Source: Clostridiales bacterium
GTDB lineage: Bacteria; Bacillota; Clostridia; Christensenellales; Aristaeellaceae
Direction of reading: 5' to 3'
NCBI GenBank assembly: GCA_015056315.1
Contig: SVGN01000001.1
Coordinates: forward strand, 186,001-250,000
DNA length: 64,000 nucleotides
The position numbers were made by a program, and so were the translations under genes. The notes beneath the pieces are model-generated. The model was given only the letters and a program-made list of their open reading frames with translations. It had not been told where the DNA came from and made no database searches. This document shows, piece after piece, positions 45,749-54,387 of the stretch; the first letter of the stretch is position 1; each line of letters begins with the position of its first letter.

Positions 45749-46236
45749 GCTCTTCCCTCCCCGCCGGTGCCGGCATCCTTATGGGCAAGCTGCATCAGCA
45801 TGCTTTTCAGGATCTTGGCACGCAGAGCGTTTTTCATATCGATGGTGATGGGCAGTGAAAGCGCCTGCCCGGTGATGGCGCTCTGCATAAGCAGCGCTTC
45901 CTGCTTGGTGGCCAGCTCCCGCTCATATAGCTGCTGGATCAGGTTGGCGGCAGCGTGCTCGTCTATGCTGTCGCCGATTCGCTCCAGCACGGCATAAAGC
46001 AGCTGCCGGCCGCTGTCGTGCGCAATGCGGAAAATACGGATGTAGCCGCCGCCGCCGCGGCGGGACTCGATCACATACCCATGCTCGGGCGTGAATCGGG
46101 TGGCCAGTACATAGTTGATCTGAGAAGGGGCACAGCGAAAATACTCCGCCAGCTCGTTTCTCTTCAGTTCGATCTGGTGGTCGTCCTCCACCATCATGGT
46201 TTTGATAAACTGCTCTATTGCATCGCTGAGGCGCAT
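45745..46236 (-). CDS. ctsR: Transcriptional repressor CtsR
   Basis: 163 residues. Winged-helix N-terminus MRLSDAIEQFI...LKRNELAEYFRCAPSQINYVLATRF and the CtsR glycine wing ESRRGGGGYIRIFRI, which reads the operator. C-terminal dimerisation domain follows. ATG 46236 has AAGGAGGG upstream; a longer in-frame extension crosses the promoter. CtsR represses clp genes and is inactivated by heat or by McsB. An operator in its own promoter indicates autoregulation. Confidence 0.96.
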   Translation of the reverse strand: MRLSDAIEQFIKTMMVEDDHQIELKRNELAEYFRCAPSQINYVLATRFTPEHGYVIESRRGGGGYIRIFRIAHDSGRQLLYAVLERIGDSIDEHAAANLIQQLYERELATKQEALLMQSAITGQALSLPITIDMKNALRAKILKSMLMQLAHKDAGTGGEGRA

Positions 46237-46270
46237 GGCAGGATCCCTCCTTGGTGCGTGGGTCGGTTGG

Positions 46271-46287
46271 TTAGACCATCTTTGACC
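46271..46287 (-). promoter_or_regulatory. CtsR operator
   Basis: On the minus strand GGTCAAA-GAT-GGTCTAA, matching the CtsR tandem heptamer (A/G)GTCAAA-NAN-(A/G)GTCAAA with one mismatch. It covers the predicted transcription start. Confidence 0.85.
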
Positions 46288-46293
46288 AAAGAC

Positions 46294-46322
46294 AGTATAA
46301 CATGAACACGACAGAATTGCAA
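46294..46322 (-). promoter_or_regulatory. Promoter of the ctsR operon
   Basis: Minus strand: -35 TTGCAA (46322-46317), 17-bp spacer, -10 TATACT (46299-46294), just upstream of the CtsR operator. Confidence 0.75.
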
Positions 46323-46380
46323 CGGCAGCCGCCGGGGAAGAAATAACGCTGTATACAATAAGCAAAACCCTTCCAAACGG

Positions 46381-46410
46381 TTGAATGGACACTCGCAGAT
46401 GTGATATACT
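46381..46410 (+). promoter_or_regulatory. Promoter of the beta-phosphoglucomutase gene
   Basis: -35 TTGAAT (46381-46386), 18-bp spacer, -10 TATACT (46405-46410), with GAAAGG and ATG at 46461. Confidence 0.55.
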
Positions 46411-46460
46411 GTAATAGTGGTTTCTCAGCAACAATATCATAACGAAAGGTTGATGCGACA

Positions 46461-47108
46461 ATGGATCATCCTGTTCTGGGCGTTATCTTCGATCTGGATG
46501 GCGTTATCGTTTCCACCGATAACTGCCACTATCTGGCGTGGAAGAAAATGGCCGATGAAGAGGGCATACCCTTCGACCGTACCATTAACGAGCGCCTGCG
46601 CGGCGTAAGCCGTATGGAGAGCCTTGCCATTATTCTGGAAAAGGCAGAGAAGACCTATACCGATGCCGAGAAGGATGCTCTGGCAGCCCGTAAGAACGGC
46701 TATTATGTAGAGCTGATCGGCAGCCTTACCCCTGAGGATATGCTGCTGGGTGCCATGGATACCCTGCGCACCCTTCGGGAAAAAGGCATCAAGATCGCCA
46801 TTGGCTCCTCCAGCCGGAATACGCCGATCATTCTCAGGCAGATCGGACTGGATACCTACTTCGATGCTGTTGCGGACGGGAATGCCATCTCCCGCAGCAA
46901 GCCGGATCCCGAAGTGTTCCTGTTGGCGGCAGACCTGCTGGGCCTTGCCCCGGAAAACTGCCTGGTGGTGGAGGATGCGGATGCGGGCGTGGAGGCAGCA
47001 CTGGCAGGCGGTATGCGTGTACTGGGCGTAGGCGGCGCGGCCAAAAACCCCAAAGCCATCTTTGCCGCAGAGAGCCTTGCTCAATTGGATATCACAACTG
47101 TTCTGTAA
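46461..47108 (+). CDS. pgmB: Beta-phosphoglucomutase (HAD superfamily)
   Basis: Interconverts beta-glucose 1-phosphate and glucose 6-phosphate, usually in maltose, trehalose or other disaccharide phosphorolysis. HAD motif I FDLDGVIVSTD, with the cap-domain RGVSRMESL that is diagnostic of beta-PGM; motif II GSSSRNTPIIL, motif III KPDPEVFL and motif IV VVEDADAGVEAA. 215 residues. No phosphorylase gene is in the window. tldD follows 26 bp later with its own AAGGAGG. Confidence 0.92.
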   Translation: MDHPVLGVIFDLDGVIVSTDNCHYLAWKKMADEEGIPFDRTINERLRGVSRMESLAIILEKAEKTYTDAEKDALAARKNGYYVELIGSLTPEDMLLGAMDTLRTLREKGIKIAIGSSSRNTPIILRQIGLDTYFDAVADGNAISRSKPDPEVFLLAADLLGLAPENCLVVEDADAGVEAALAGGMRVLGVGGAAKNPKAIFAAESLAQLDITTVL

Positions 47109-47134
47109 AAAACATTCATAAGGAGGACGAACAC

Positions 47135-48523
47135 ATGCTGAACCAAGCAACAGCGCAGATCGTTCTGGAAGCTGCGCTGTCCACCGGCGGCGATTTTGCC
47201 GAGATCTTCATGGAAGACCGCCGCAACAACTCGCTCGTGCTGCAGGATAACCGTCTGGAGAGCGTAAACTCCGGGCGCATCCATGGTGCGGGTATCCGTG
47301 TCTACCACAAGCTGACCGCCTATTACGCCTACACCAACGATACCAGCCGCGAAGGTCTGGTACGCTGTGCACTGGAGGCCGCCTCTGCCGTTAAGGCCGG
47401 AGACGAGCGTACCCAGTGCGCCCAGCTGGTAAAGCAGGATGTGCGGAATGCGCACTACATCGCCATGGCTCCCAGCCAGACCGATACCAAGCTGAAGGCA
47501 GACATCCTTCGCGCCGCCAACAACAGCGCCCGCGCTGTAAGTGATGAGATCTCCCAGGTCATCTGCTCCTACCGCGACAGCGAGCAGGATGTGGTCATTG
47601 CCAACAGCGAAGGCCTCTTCGTTACCGATACCCGCGTGTATTCCCGCATGGCCTGCCAGGCGATCGCCGCCAGCGGCTCCGAAAACCAGAGCGGCTTCGA
47701 GGGCCCCGGCGCTTGCAAGGGCTTTGAGCACTTCCTCAACACTGTTAACCCCGAAGTGACCGGCCGCCAGGCTGCAGGCACTGCCGTTAAGATGCTGCAC
47801 GCTCCTGTTTGCCCCGCCGGCACCATGCCCGTTGTGATCGGCGACGGCTTCGGCGGCGTTATCTTCCACGAAGCCTGCGGCCACAGCCTGGAGGCTACCA
47901 GCGTGGCACTGGGCATGAGCGAATTCTGCGGCAAGCTGGGCCAGCAGGTGGCTGCTCCCTGCGTTACCGCCATCGATGACGGCACCATCCCCAACGAATG
48001 GGGCAGCGAGAACGTGGACGACGAAGGTACTCCCACCACTCGTCTGGTGCTGATCGAGAACGGCATCCTGAAGAACTACATGGTAGACCGTCTCAACGGC
48101 CGCCGCATGGGCATGGCTCCCACCGGCAGTGCCCGCCGCGAGAGCTACCAGTATGCGCCTACCTCCCGTATGCGCAACACCTTCATCGCCGGCGGCAGCG
48201 ACGATCCCGCCGAGATGATCTCCACCATGGGCGATGGCCTCTACGCTGCCAAGATGGGCGGCGGCTCTGTTAACCCCGCTACCGGCGAGTTCAACTTTGC
48301 CGTTAATGAAGGCTATCTGGTCAAGGATGGTAAGATCACCACGCCGGTACGCGGTGCCAGCCTGATCGGCAAGGGCAACGAGATCCTCATGCAGATCGAC
48401 CGCGTAGGCCGTACCATGTCTATGGCACAGGGTATGTGCGGCAGCATGAGCGGCAGTGTGCCCACCAACGTAGGCCAGCCCTTTATCCGCGTCAAGTCCA
48501 TCATCGTCGGCGGACGTGCCTGA
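47135..48523 (+). CDS. tldD: TldD family metalloprotease subunit
   Basis: 462 residues. The active-site motif HEACGHSLEA (HExxxH) is at about residue 247 after FGGVIF, with the later GTIPNEWGSENVDDEGTPT and QYAPTSRMRNTFI regions typical of TldD. It forms a heterodimeric zinc protease with TldE/PmbA, known in other bacteria for processing microcin B17 and degrading unfolded peptides. The partner gene lies 12 bp downstream. No RiPP precursor was recognised nearby. Confidence 0.94.
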   Translation: MLNQATAQIVLEAALSTGGDFAEIFMEDRRNNSLVLQDNRLESVNSGRIHGAGIRVYHKLTAYYAYTNDTSREGLVRCALEAASAVKAGDERTQCAQLVKQDVRNAHYIAMAPSQTDTKLKADILRAANNSARAVSDEISQVICSYRDSEQDVVIANSEGLFVTDTRVYSRMACQAIAASGSENQSGFEGPGACKGFEHFLNTVNPEVTGRQAAGTAVKMLHAPVCPAGTMPVVIGDGFGGVIFHEACGHSLEATSVALGMSEFCGKLGQQVAAPCVTAIDDGTIPNEWGSENVDDEGTPTTRLVLIENGILKNYMVDRLNGRRMGMAPTGSARRESYQYAPTSRMRNTFIAGGSDDPAEMISTMGDGLYAAKMGGGSVNPATGEFNFAVNEGYLVKDGKITTPVRGASLIGKGNEILMQIDRVGRTMSMAQGMCGSMSGSVPTNVGQPFIRVKSIIVGGRA

Positions 48524-48535
48524 GGAGGTTAGAGT

Positions 48536-49870
48536 ATGCAAGATTTTCTGAATAAATTGCTGAAGACCGCCCAGGAGGCGGGCATCGAAGCCGCAGAAGC
48601 CTACATCGTAGAAAAGGACAGCTTCTCTGTTCTTACCAACTGCGGCGAACTGATCGATTACCAATCCAACATGACCCGCGGTCTGGGTTTCCGCGGTATG
48701 GTGAACGGCCGTATGGGCTATGCCTCTACCGAGGCCTTCGACGATGAGTCTGTGGCTCAACTGGTAAAGGGCGTGCTGGAAAGTGCCCAGCTCTGCGAGG
48801 ATACCGATACCGAGTTCCTGCACAAGGGCGATGATCAGGTGCCCGAGCTGGACCTGTACAACCCTGAGCTGGATAACGTCTCCGCTGCCGATAAGCTGGC
48901 CATGGTCCACAAGCTGGATGAAGCCTGCCGCGCAGAGGATCCCCGTGTAAAGAACGGCTACAACGTAGTCGAGACCAGCAAGGCCAAGGTACGCATCGTG
49001 AACACCTACGGCATGGATCGCAGCTTTACCGAGAACATCGCCGTGCTGCAGGCTGAGGTCAACACCGAGGATAACGGCTTTGTTTCCTCCTCCGGCCACC
49101 TTGCTTACGACCGCGATATCAACGCTCTGGATGTGAACGCCCTGGCTAAGGAGGCCGTAAAGCGCTCTATCGACGGCCTGCACGCTTCCTCTGTTCCCTC
49201 CGGCAAGTACCGCACCGTGATCCATCACGATGCCATGGTAAGCCTGTTGGGCGTGTTCAACAGCATCTTCTCCGCAGAATCTGCCCAGAAGGGTATGAGC
49301 CTGCTCAAGGGCAAGCTGGGCGAGACCATCGCCGCGCCCTGCGTTACCATCACCGACGACCCGCTCCTGCCCGACGGCCCCAACAGCCGCCCCTTCGATG
49401 CAGAGGGTGTTGCCTCCAAGGCTCATGTGGTGGTGGAGAATGGTGTGTTCCGCACCTTCCTGCACAACCTGAAGACCGCCTATAAGGATGGCGTTGAGAC
49501 CACCGGCAACGCAGGCAAGTCCGGCTATGCTTCCTCTGTGTATGTAAAGCCCTCTAACTTTTTCTTTGCCAAGGGCGAGAAGAGCTTTGAGGAGCTTCTG
49601 GCAGAAGTGGGCGATGGCCTGGTCATTACCAGCGTAAGCGGCCTGCATGCGGGTGCCAATGCGGTCAGCGGCGATTTCTCCCTGCTCTCCAAGGGCTACA
49701 CCATCAAGGATGGCAAGCGCGAAAAGAGTGTTGAGCAGATCACTGTGGCGGGCAACTTCTACGAGGTGCTCAAGAGCATCGTAGCCTTTGCCGACGACCT
49801 CACCTTCCCCGGCAGCGCCATGGGCAGCCCCAGCGCCTACGTGGGCGAGCTTTCCGTATCCGGCAGCTGA
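48536..49870 (+). CDS. pmbA: TldE/PmbA family metalloprotease partner subunit
   Basis: 444 residues, with the same fold as TldD but without the HExxxH zinc motif, as expected. Signatures include RGLGFRGMVNGRMGYAST, KPSNFFFAKGEKSFEELLAEVGDGLVITSVSGLHAGANAVSGDFSLLSKGY and a C-terminal GSPSAYVGELSVSG. AGGAGG lies between the genes. A terminator follows at 49886. Confidence 0.94.
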   Translation: MQDFLNKLLKTAQEAGIEAAEAYIVEKDSFSVLTNCGELIDYQSNMTRGLGFRGMVNGRMGYASTEAFDDESVAQLVKGVLESAQLCEDTDTEFLHKGDDQVPELDLYNPELDNVSAADKLAMVHKLDEACRAEDPRVKNGYNVVETSKAKVRIVNTYGMDRSFTENIAVLQAEVNTEDNGFVSSSGHLAYDRDINALDVNALAKEAVKRSIDGLHASSVPSGKYRTVIHHDAMVSLLGVFNSIFSAESAQKGMSLLKGKLGETIAAPCVTITDDPLLPDGPNSRPFDAEGVASKAHVVVENGVFRTFLHNLKTAYKDGVETTGNAGKSGYASSVYVKPSNFFFAKGEKSFEELLAEVGDGLVITSVSGLHAGANAVSGDFSLLSKGYTIKDGKREKSVEQITVAGNFYEVLKSIVAFADDLTFPGSAMGSPSAYVGELSVSGS

Positions 49871-49885
49871 ACCGCATAACAAAAG

Positions 49886-49924
49886 AACCGTCCCGGAGCC
49901 TTGCAAAAGGTCGGGACGGTTTTC
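49886..49924 (+). terminator. Terminator of the tldD-tldE transcript
   Basis: AACCGTCCCG (49886-49895) pairs with CGGGACGGTT (49912-49921), followed by TTT. Confidence 0.85.
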
Positions 49925-50650
49925 TTGTGTAACGAAAACCCCCGCTTCGAGCGGGGGTTCAGAAAGCTTAAAGCTATGAGTCCATTCGTAAAGCTCCATG
50001 GTAGAATAGTAGAAGGTCTGCCAACCGCTACTAAAGAAAAGGAGAATACGAATGGACAAGAATACTTTAGCACATACCACATGGGAATGTAAATATCACG
50101 TAGTGTTTGCACCAAAATATCGGAGACAAATCGTTTATGGGAAGTTGAAAACAGAAATAGGGAAAATCCTGAGAACCCTTTGCGAGAGAAAGGGTGTAGA
50201 GATCATAGAGGCAGAGGCTTGCCCGGATCATATTCATATGCTACTGAATATACCACCCAAGTATAGCGTATCGGAGTTTATGGGATATTTGAAAGGAAAA
50301 AGCTCATTGATGATCTTCGACCGATTTGCCAATCTGAAATACAGATATGGGAATCGTCAGTTTTGGTGCCGCGGATATTACGTAACAACGGTAGGAAGAA
50401 ACAAGAAGGCTGTGGAAGAATATATCCGCAATCAATTACAGGAAGATAAGGAATATGAACAACTGACAATGAAAGAGCTAATCGACCCGTTTACGGGTGA
50501 GCGAGACCCAAAGGGCAAAAAATAAGCCGCCCCTTTAGGGGCAGCCTGTAGAAATGGTGCGGTTGGCAGATTTTCAGAGCGCTCTTAGCGCTGCCGGTAG
50601 TTCGCCCTTATAGGGCGTAATCAAGCCACCGGCTAAGCCGGTGGTTATGA
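49922..50650 (+). mobile_element. IS200-type insertion sequence (single transposase, hairpin ends)
   Basis: The element holds one TnpA gene and subterminal palindromes: left AACCCCCGCT/AGCGGGGGTT (49937-49959) and right CCACCGGCT/AGCCGGTGG (50626-50644). Further small stems GCCCCT/AGGGGC (50529-50542) and GCCCT/AGGGC (50604-50616) lie in the right part. Its interior is clearly more AT-rich than the flanks. No TnpB gene. Exact ends are approximate because IS200 makes no target duplication. Confidence 0.8.
50052..50525 (+). CDS. tnpA: IS200/IS605 family Y1 transposase TnpA
   Basis: 157 residues. HUH motif PDHIHML with H60 and H62, and the likely catalytic tyrosine Y124 in VEEYIRNQ. N-terminus TTWECKYHVVFAPKYRRQIVYGKL is family-typical. 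Y1 transposases cut and join single-stranded DNA at the hairpin ends. The gene appears intact, with AAAGGAG before the ATG. Codon use is AT-richer than the neighbours, consistent with transfer. Confidence 0.95.
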   Translation: MDKNTLAHTTWECKYHVVFAPKYRRQIVYGKLKTEIGKILRTLCERKGVEIIEAEACPDHIHMLLNIPPKYSVSEFMGYLKGKSSLMIFDRFANLKYRYGNRQFWCRGYYVTTVGRNKKAVEEYIRNQLQEDKEYEQLTMKELIDPFTGERDPKGKK

Positions 50651-51211
50651 CTATGCTTTTGATAGTTTGTCGGCACGGATGGGTTCATTGGGATGGGTTT
50701 CAGTAGAGCCGATGGTCTTTCGCATCCATACGGCATCCAGCCAGCGCCCATGCTTAAAGGAGACCCTGGGGAACACAGCCATCTCTTCAAAGCCAAAGCT
50801 GCGGTGAAAAGCCAGGCTGGCTTCGTTTTCGCTGCAGATGCAAGCAACAGCATTCACAAAGCCCTGGGTCTTCAACTGCGCCAGCAGCTTTTCGTAGAGC
50901 ATACGGCCAATGCCGGCATGTCTGGGTGCATCCGGGTGCAGGTAGATGGTCAACTCCACCGTATAGCGGTAGCCGGATTGAGGCCGCATGGGTTCGGCGT
51001 TGGCAAAGCCAAGGAACTGCCCTTCTGCTTCCGCGGCAAAGAACGGATACACCGCCGAAAGCTCCTGGATCTGCCTGCGGTATTCCTCAAGGGTTTTTGG
51101 TGTTTCGTGAAAGGTGGCCACCGAATGGAGTATGTAATGGGTGTAGATCTGCCGGAGCATTTCCGCATCCTCCAGGCAGATGGGGCGAATGGTCACATCC
51201 ACAGCCGTCAC
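50651..51211 (-). CDS. GNAT family N-acetyltransferase, phosphinothricin-acetyltransferase-like
   Basis: 186 residues. GNAT fold: IRPICLEDAEMLRQIYTHYI at the N-terminus, FLGFANAEPMRPQSGYRYTVELTIYLHP, the acetyl-CoA loop RHAGIGRMLYEKLL, ACICSENEASLAFHRSFGFEEM and the PAT-like FPRVSFKHGRWLDAVWMRK. It starts with GTG, overlapping the NFACT stop (4 bp). The stop codon is within a few bases of the IS right end, so the last 15-20 residues may differ from the ancestral protein. Substrate (phosphinothricin, methionine sulfoximine or others) is not certain. Confidence 0.85.
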   Translation of the reverse strand: MTAVDVTIRPICLEDAEMLRQIYTHYILHSVATFHETPKTLEEYRRQIQELSAVYPFFAAEAEGQFLGFANAEPMRPQSGYRYTVELTIYLHPDAPRHAGIGRMLYEKLLAQLKTQGFVNAVACICSENEASLAFHRSFGFEEMAVFPRVSFKHGRWLDAVWMRKTIGSTETHPNEPIRADKLSKA

Positions 51212-52971
51212 CGTCCCTGATCCAGCTTTGCAGCTGCTTTCATGATCTGTGCCTGGTCTGCCTGCGTAAGACCGATGATGGCGGTCTGGAAGTGGGTATA
51301 GGTGACCATGCCCGCCGCTGCATTGGCAGATTTCTTTACATATTTACGCTTGGTATAGTCCACCGGCAGAGCGGGGTGGTTGCGGCCCTTGCTGTAATAG
51401 GCGGCCAGCTTGCAGGCGTAGAGCAGCGTTTCATCGGAGGGTTCGCTTTCGCTGCGGATGATCACATGGGAACCGGGTATGCCCTGGGCATGCAGCCAGG
51501 TCTCATTGCCGCGGGCGTGCAGGGTGAGACGGTCGTTCTGCATGGAATTTTTGCCAACCTCGATCAGCGTACCGTCGGGGGCTGTAAAACGGTAAGGCTT
51601 GCCTTCGGGCAGCTTTTTCTTTTTACGCTGGGAAGCGTCCGGGCGAAGGAAGCCGTTTTCGGTGAGCACATAGCGCACCTCCGCCAGATCGGCGGAGCTC
51701 TCGCATTTATCCAGATCGTCCAGCGCACCCTCCAGAAGGGCCAGATCTCGGTCAATCTGCACCAGCTGCTGCTCTGCGTACTGCTCGGCTACCTTAGCCT
51801 TGCGGTATTTCTTGTAATAGCTCTGAGCGTTCTGCACGGGGGTGAGCCGGGTAGAGACCGGTATGGTGACCATAGGCAGGTTTTCATCGTAGTAGTTTTG
51901 CAGGGTGACGCTTTCCTGCCCCTTGCCCAGCAGGTGCAGGTTGGCGGTTAGCAAGTCGCCGTAGATGCGGTTCTGTTCGGTCTTGTCTGCATTGGCAAGG
52001 GTCTCCAGCATGATGGCCTTTTTCTTTTCGGTACGCTCCAGTGCGCTCTTGATGTGCTTTTGCAGGCCAAGGCTCTTTTGCTGCATACGCATGCGCAGAT
52101 CCCGGCCCAGATAGAAGGCATCCATCGCAGCGCTCAGGGTCTCAGCGGGCTTCTGGTTATCCGCATCCCTCGTAAGGTAAGGGAAGGGGAAAAAGTCTAT
52201 GGCAAGACCGGCATCGTCGTACTGGGTGACCGGCTTGGCGAGTTCGGCGGCATTGGTGTAGAAATCGGAAAGTTGTGCGGATATTACAGCAATATTCAAC
52301 TCATTGCAGGGGGCCTGAGCATCCAGACCAAGCTGTGCACACACCTCCTTGGAGCATACGGAAGCCATACCGGCTACGCATTCCATCAGGGCTTTGGAGA
52401 GGGGCATGCTCAGCTGCCCAAGGCGCTGGGCAAGCGCCTCTGCGCTCATGCTCTCGGGGGTCAGCTTGTCCGGCTGGGGCGGCAGCTGATAGATGCCGCC
52501 GGGCAGCACAGTGCGTACACGGCTCATCTCGCTGTTTACATGGCGGATCGCATCAATGATCACACCTTCATGGTTGACCAGCGTCAGGTTGCTGTGGCGG
52601 CCCATGATCTCCAGATACAGCTTCTTCTGTACATGGTCGCTCATTTCGTCCATACAGTCGAAGGTGATGACCAAAATGCGGTCACCGGCCACCTGGGCTA
52701 CATCCGTAATACGGGCACCCATCAAATGCTTTCGGAGAAGCATGCAGAACATGGGCGGCTCCACAGGGTTTTCATAGGTCTGCACCGTCAACTGTGCACG
52801 GGCCTGATTTGCATTTGCATTCAGCAGCAGCTTATGGTTGCTGCCGCCGGAGCGGATACCCAGCACCAGCGCATCGCGCTCGGGCTGGTTTACTTTGTCT
52901 ACACGCCCCCCCAGCAGTGCAGCATGCAGCTCCCGCTGCATATAGGAGAGGGTAAAGCCATCCATAGGCAT
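51208..52971 (-). CDS. rqcH: NFACT family protein (RqcH/FbpA-type)
   Basis: 587 residues. NFACT-N domain (MDGFTLSYMQRELHAALLGGRVDKVNQPE, PPMFCMLLRKHLMGARI), the helix-hairpin-helix/coiled-coil middle (about 250-430) and the NFACT-R domain (YRFTAPDGTLIEVGKN, WLHAQGIPGSHVIIRSE). In Bacillus RqcH adds alanine tails to peptides on stalled large ribosomal subunits; older names are fibronectin-binding protein A. ATG 52971 has GGAAGGAGG 8 nt upstream; ATG 52965 is an alternative. The GNAT gene is coupled downstream. Confidence 0.92.
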   Translation of the reverse strand: MPMDGFTLSYMQRELHAALLGGRVDKVNQPERDALVLGIRSGGSNHKLLLNANANQARAQLTVQTYENPVEPPMFCMLLRKHLMGARITDVAQVAGDRILVITFDCMDEMSDHVQKKLYLEIMGRHSNLTLVNHEGVIIDAIRHVNSEMSRVRTVLPGGIYQLPPQPDKLTPESMSAEALAQRLGQLSMPLSKALMECVAGMASVCSKEVCAQLGLDAQAPCNELNIAVISAQLSDFYTNAAELAKPVTQYDDAGLAIDFFPFPYLTRDADNQKPAETLSAAMDAFYLGRDLRMRMQQKSLGLQKHIKSALERTEKKKAIMLETLANADKTEQNRIYGDLLTANLHLLGKGQESVTLQNYYDENLPMVTIPVSTRLTPVQNAQSYYKKYRKAKVAEQYAEQQLVQIDRDLALLEGALDDLDKCESSADLAEVRYVLTENGFLRPDASQRKKKKLPEGKPYRFTAPDGTLIEVGKNSMQNDRLTLHARGNETWLHAQGIPGSHVIIRSESEPSDETLLYACKLAAYYSKGRNHPALPVDYTKRKYVKKSANAAAGMVTYTHFQTAIIGLTQADQAQIMKAAAKLDQGR

Positions 52972-53141
52972 GAAAAATGCCTCCTTCCCGAAATTGGCAG
53001 GCGGCAGGATGCTTCCGCCGGGATCGATACAGAAAATGATAGCACACCAATGGAAAAATCGCAAATCCTCGTGTGGCTGTCATGCGGGAGCAAAACTGCA
53101 CATAGGCTTTGAGTGCAATCGACAGGCGAGGAGTGGAGAAT

Positions 53142-54164
53142 ATGAAGATCAAACGGGCGGATATTGAACGGATATTGATTTTGTGTGCAGCAGTGCTGGT
53201 AGTGGTGCTTGCCCTGCAGGGAAATAACCAGACCACCTCACAAGTGCTGGTGGATCAGACTCAGGTGCCGGTAACTCAAACGCTGGCCGAGAACACAGGC
53301 GAAACGGTCGCCACTGTTGTTTATTATCAGGACGGAGATAACTATCTGGTGCCGGTGACCCGTCAGATCCCCAAGACGGACGGCATTGCCAAAGCGACCC
53401 TTTCGATGATGGTGAAGAGCCCGGAAAACGATATGCAGGCAGCACGACTCGGCCTGCGCACAGTGGTGCCGGAGGGGACTACCTTCGATATCGACATCCG
53501 GGATGGCAGAGCCAATGTGAATTTGAGCAAAGAAGCCCTTTCCTGCGCAAGTGCTGCGGAAGAAAATCTTATGGTGGAGGCTGTGACCAATACCATGATG
53601 TGCTTTGCCTCGGTTGAGGAGGTCACCTTGCAGTTTGATGGGCAAAAGAGAAGCAAGCTCACCTTCGGTACGGATGTGAGCGGTGTTTTTGCCAGCGCCG
53701 CTCCAAATTTGGAAAGTATCGAGACCTTTGCTGAGGATGCGAAGCAAGTTTCTCTGTATTTTCCCTCCCAGACCGGCAGGCTGCTGGTGCCGGTTACCCG
53801 CACGGTCTACAGCAATGCCGACCCCACTACGGCAATGCTTGAGCTTGCCAAGGGGCCCAGGGATGACAGCGGTCTGGAGCGTGCCCTGCCGGAGACCTGC
53901 GGCATCAAAAACGTTACCATGAAGGATGGCATTGTTACCGTAGACTTTACCAAGGAGTTTGCCTCCGCGATGCAAAGTGCCGATGGCGGCAGACAGGCGA
54001 TCCGTGCCATACTGTTCACCTGTTCACAGTTTCCCGGGGTGCAAAAGGTACAGGTGCTGGTAGAGGGTGAAAAGCAGGAGCTCCAGCCGGAAACGGAAAC
54101 CACGTTCATCAACGAGGAGCAGGAGGTAATGGCGCAATACCCCGGTGTTGTAGAGCTTGATTGA
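53142..54164 (+). CDS. Membrane-anchored protein with two GerMN domains
   Basis: 340 residues. One N-terminal hydrophobic segment (about residues 10-27, ILILCAAVLVVVLAL) anchors it outside the membrane. Two GerMN repeats follow: about 60-175 (VVYYQDGDNYLVPVTRQIPK...KATLSMMV) and about 195-320 (VSLYFPSQTGRLLVPVTRTVYS...AMLELAKGP, VTVDFTKEF). GerM acts in spore coat and germination in Bacillus, and the domain is also found in LpqB-type proteins. ATG 53142 is preferred because the part before it is not hydrophobic and GGAG lies close upstream. Ends at a strong hairpin. It is adjacent to a Spo0A-like gene. Confidence 0.85.
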   Translation: MKIKRADIERILILCAAVLVVVLALQGNNQTTSQVLVDQTQVPVTQTLAENTGETVATVVYYQDGDNYLVPVTRQIPKTDGIAKATLSMMVKSPENDMQAARLGLRTVVPEGTTFDIDIRDGRANVNLSKEALSCASAAEENLMVEAVTNTMMCFASVEEVTLQFDGQKRSKLTFGTDVSGVFASAAPNLESIETFAEDAKQVSLYFPSQTGRLLVPVTRTVYSNADPTTAMLELAKGPRDDSGLERALPETCGIKNVTMKDGIVTVDFTKEFASAMQSADGGRQAIRAILFTCSQFPGVQKVQVLVEGEKQELQPETETTFINEEQEVMAQYPGVVELD

Positions 54165-54166
54165 CA

Positions 54167-54215
54167 AAACAGAGCTTTACCGCAGCTGGTTGGCTGAGGT
54201 AAAGCTCTGTTTGTA
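54167..54215 (+). terminator. Terminator of the GerMN gene
   Basis: AAACAGAGCTTTACC (54167-54181) pairs exactly with GGTAAAGCTCTGTTT (54198-54212). The stop codon lies directly before it. Confidence 0.85.
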
Positions 54216-54304
54216 AATGGGCTGAGTCGTTTTTTTCGAAAAAAGGACAAAAAGATCGAAAATGTACGAAGATGATAAAAAGGCTTCCATTTTCGATTGT
54301 TTCC

Positions 54305-54313
54305 TGCTATAAT
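54305..54313 (+). promoter_or_regulatory. Extended -10 promoter of the spo0A-like gene
   Basis: TGC-TATAAT at 54305-54313; no good -35 at 17 bp (TTCCAT at 54285-54290). The region before it (54230-54300) is unusually rich in A and TCGAA-like words. Confidence 0.5.
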
Positions 54314-54337
54314 CATACAGAGTAACTCAAAGTACTA

Positions 54338-54358
54338 AACTGTACTGTGAGTACAGTT
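54338..54358 (+). promoter_or_regulatory. Palindrome in the spo0A leader
   Basis: AACTGTACT and its complement AGTACAGTT separated by GTG, lying between the predicted transcription start and the ATG at 54388. Related partial words (AGTAACT, AGTACT) precede it. The symmetry suits a dimeric repressor or an RNA hairpin. Confidence 0.5.
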
Positions 54359-54387
54359 GCGATAGTTTACGAAAGGAAGCGACAAAA

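Noticed and set aside
54230-54300. Perfect Spo0A boxes (TGTCGAA) before the spo0A-like gene
   Set aside because: Several TCGAA-like words are present but none matches the consensus fully.
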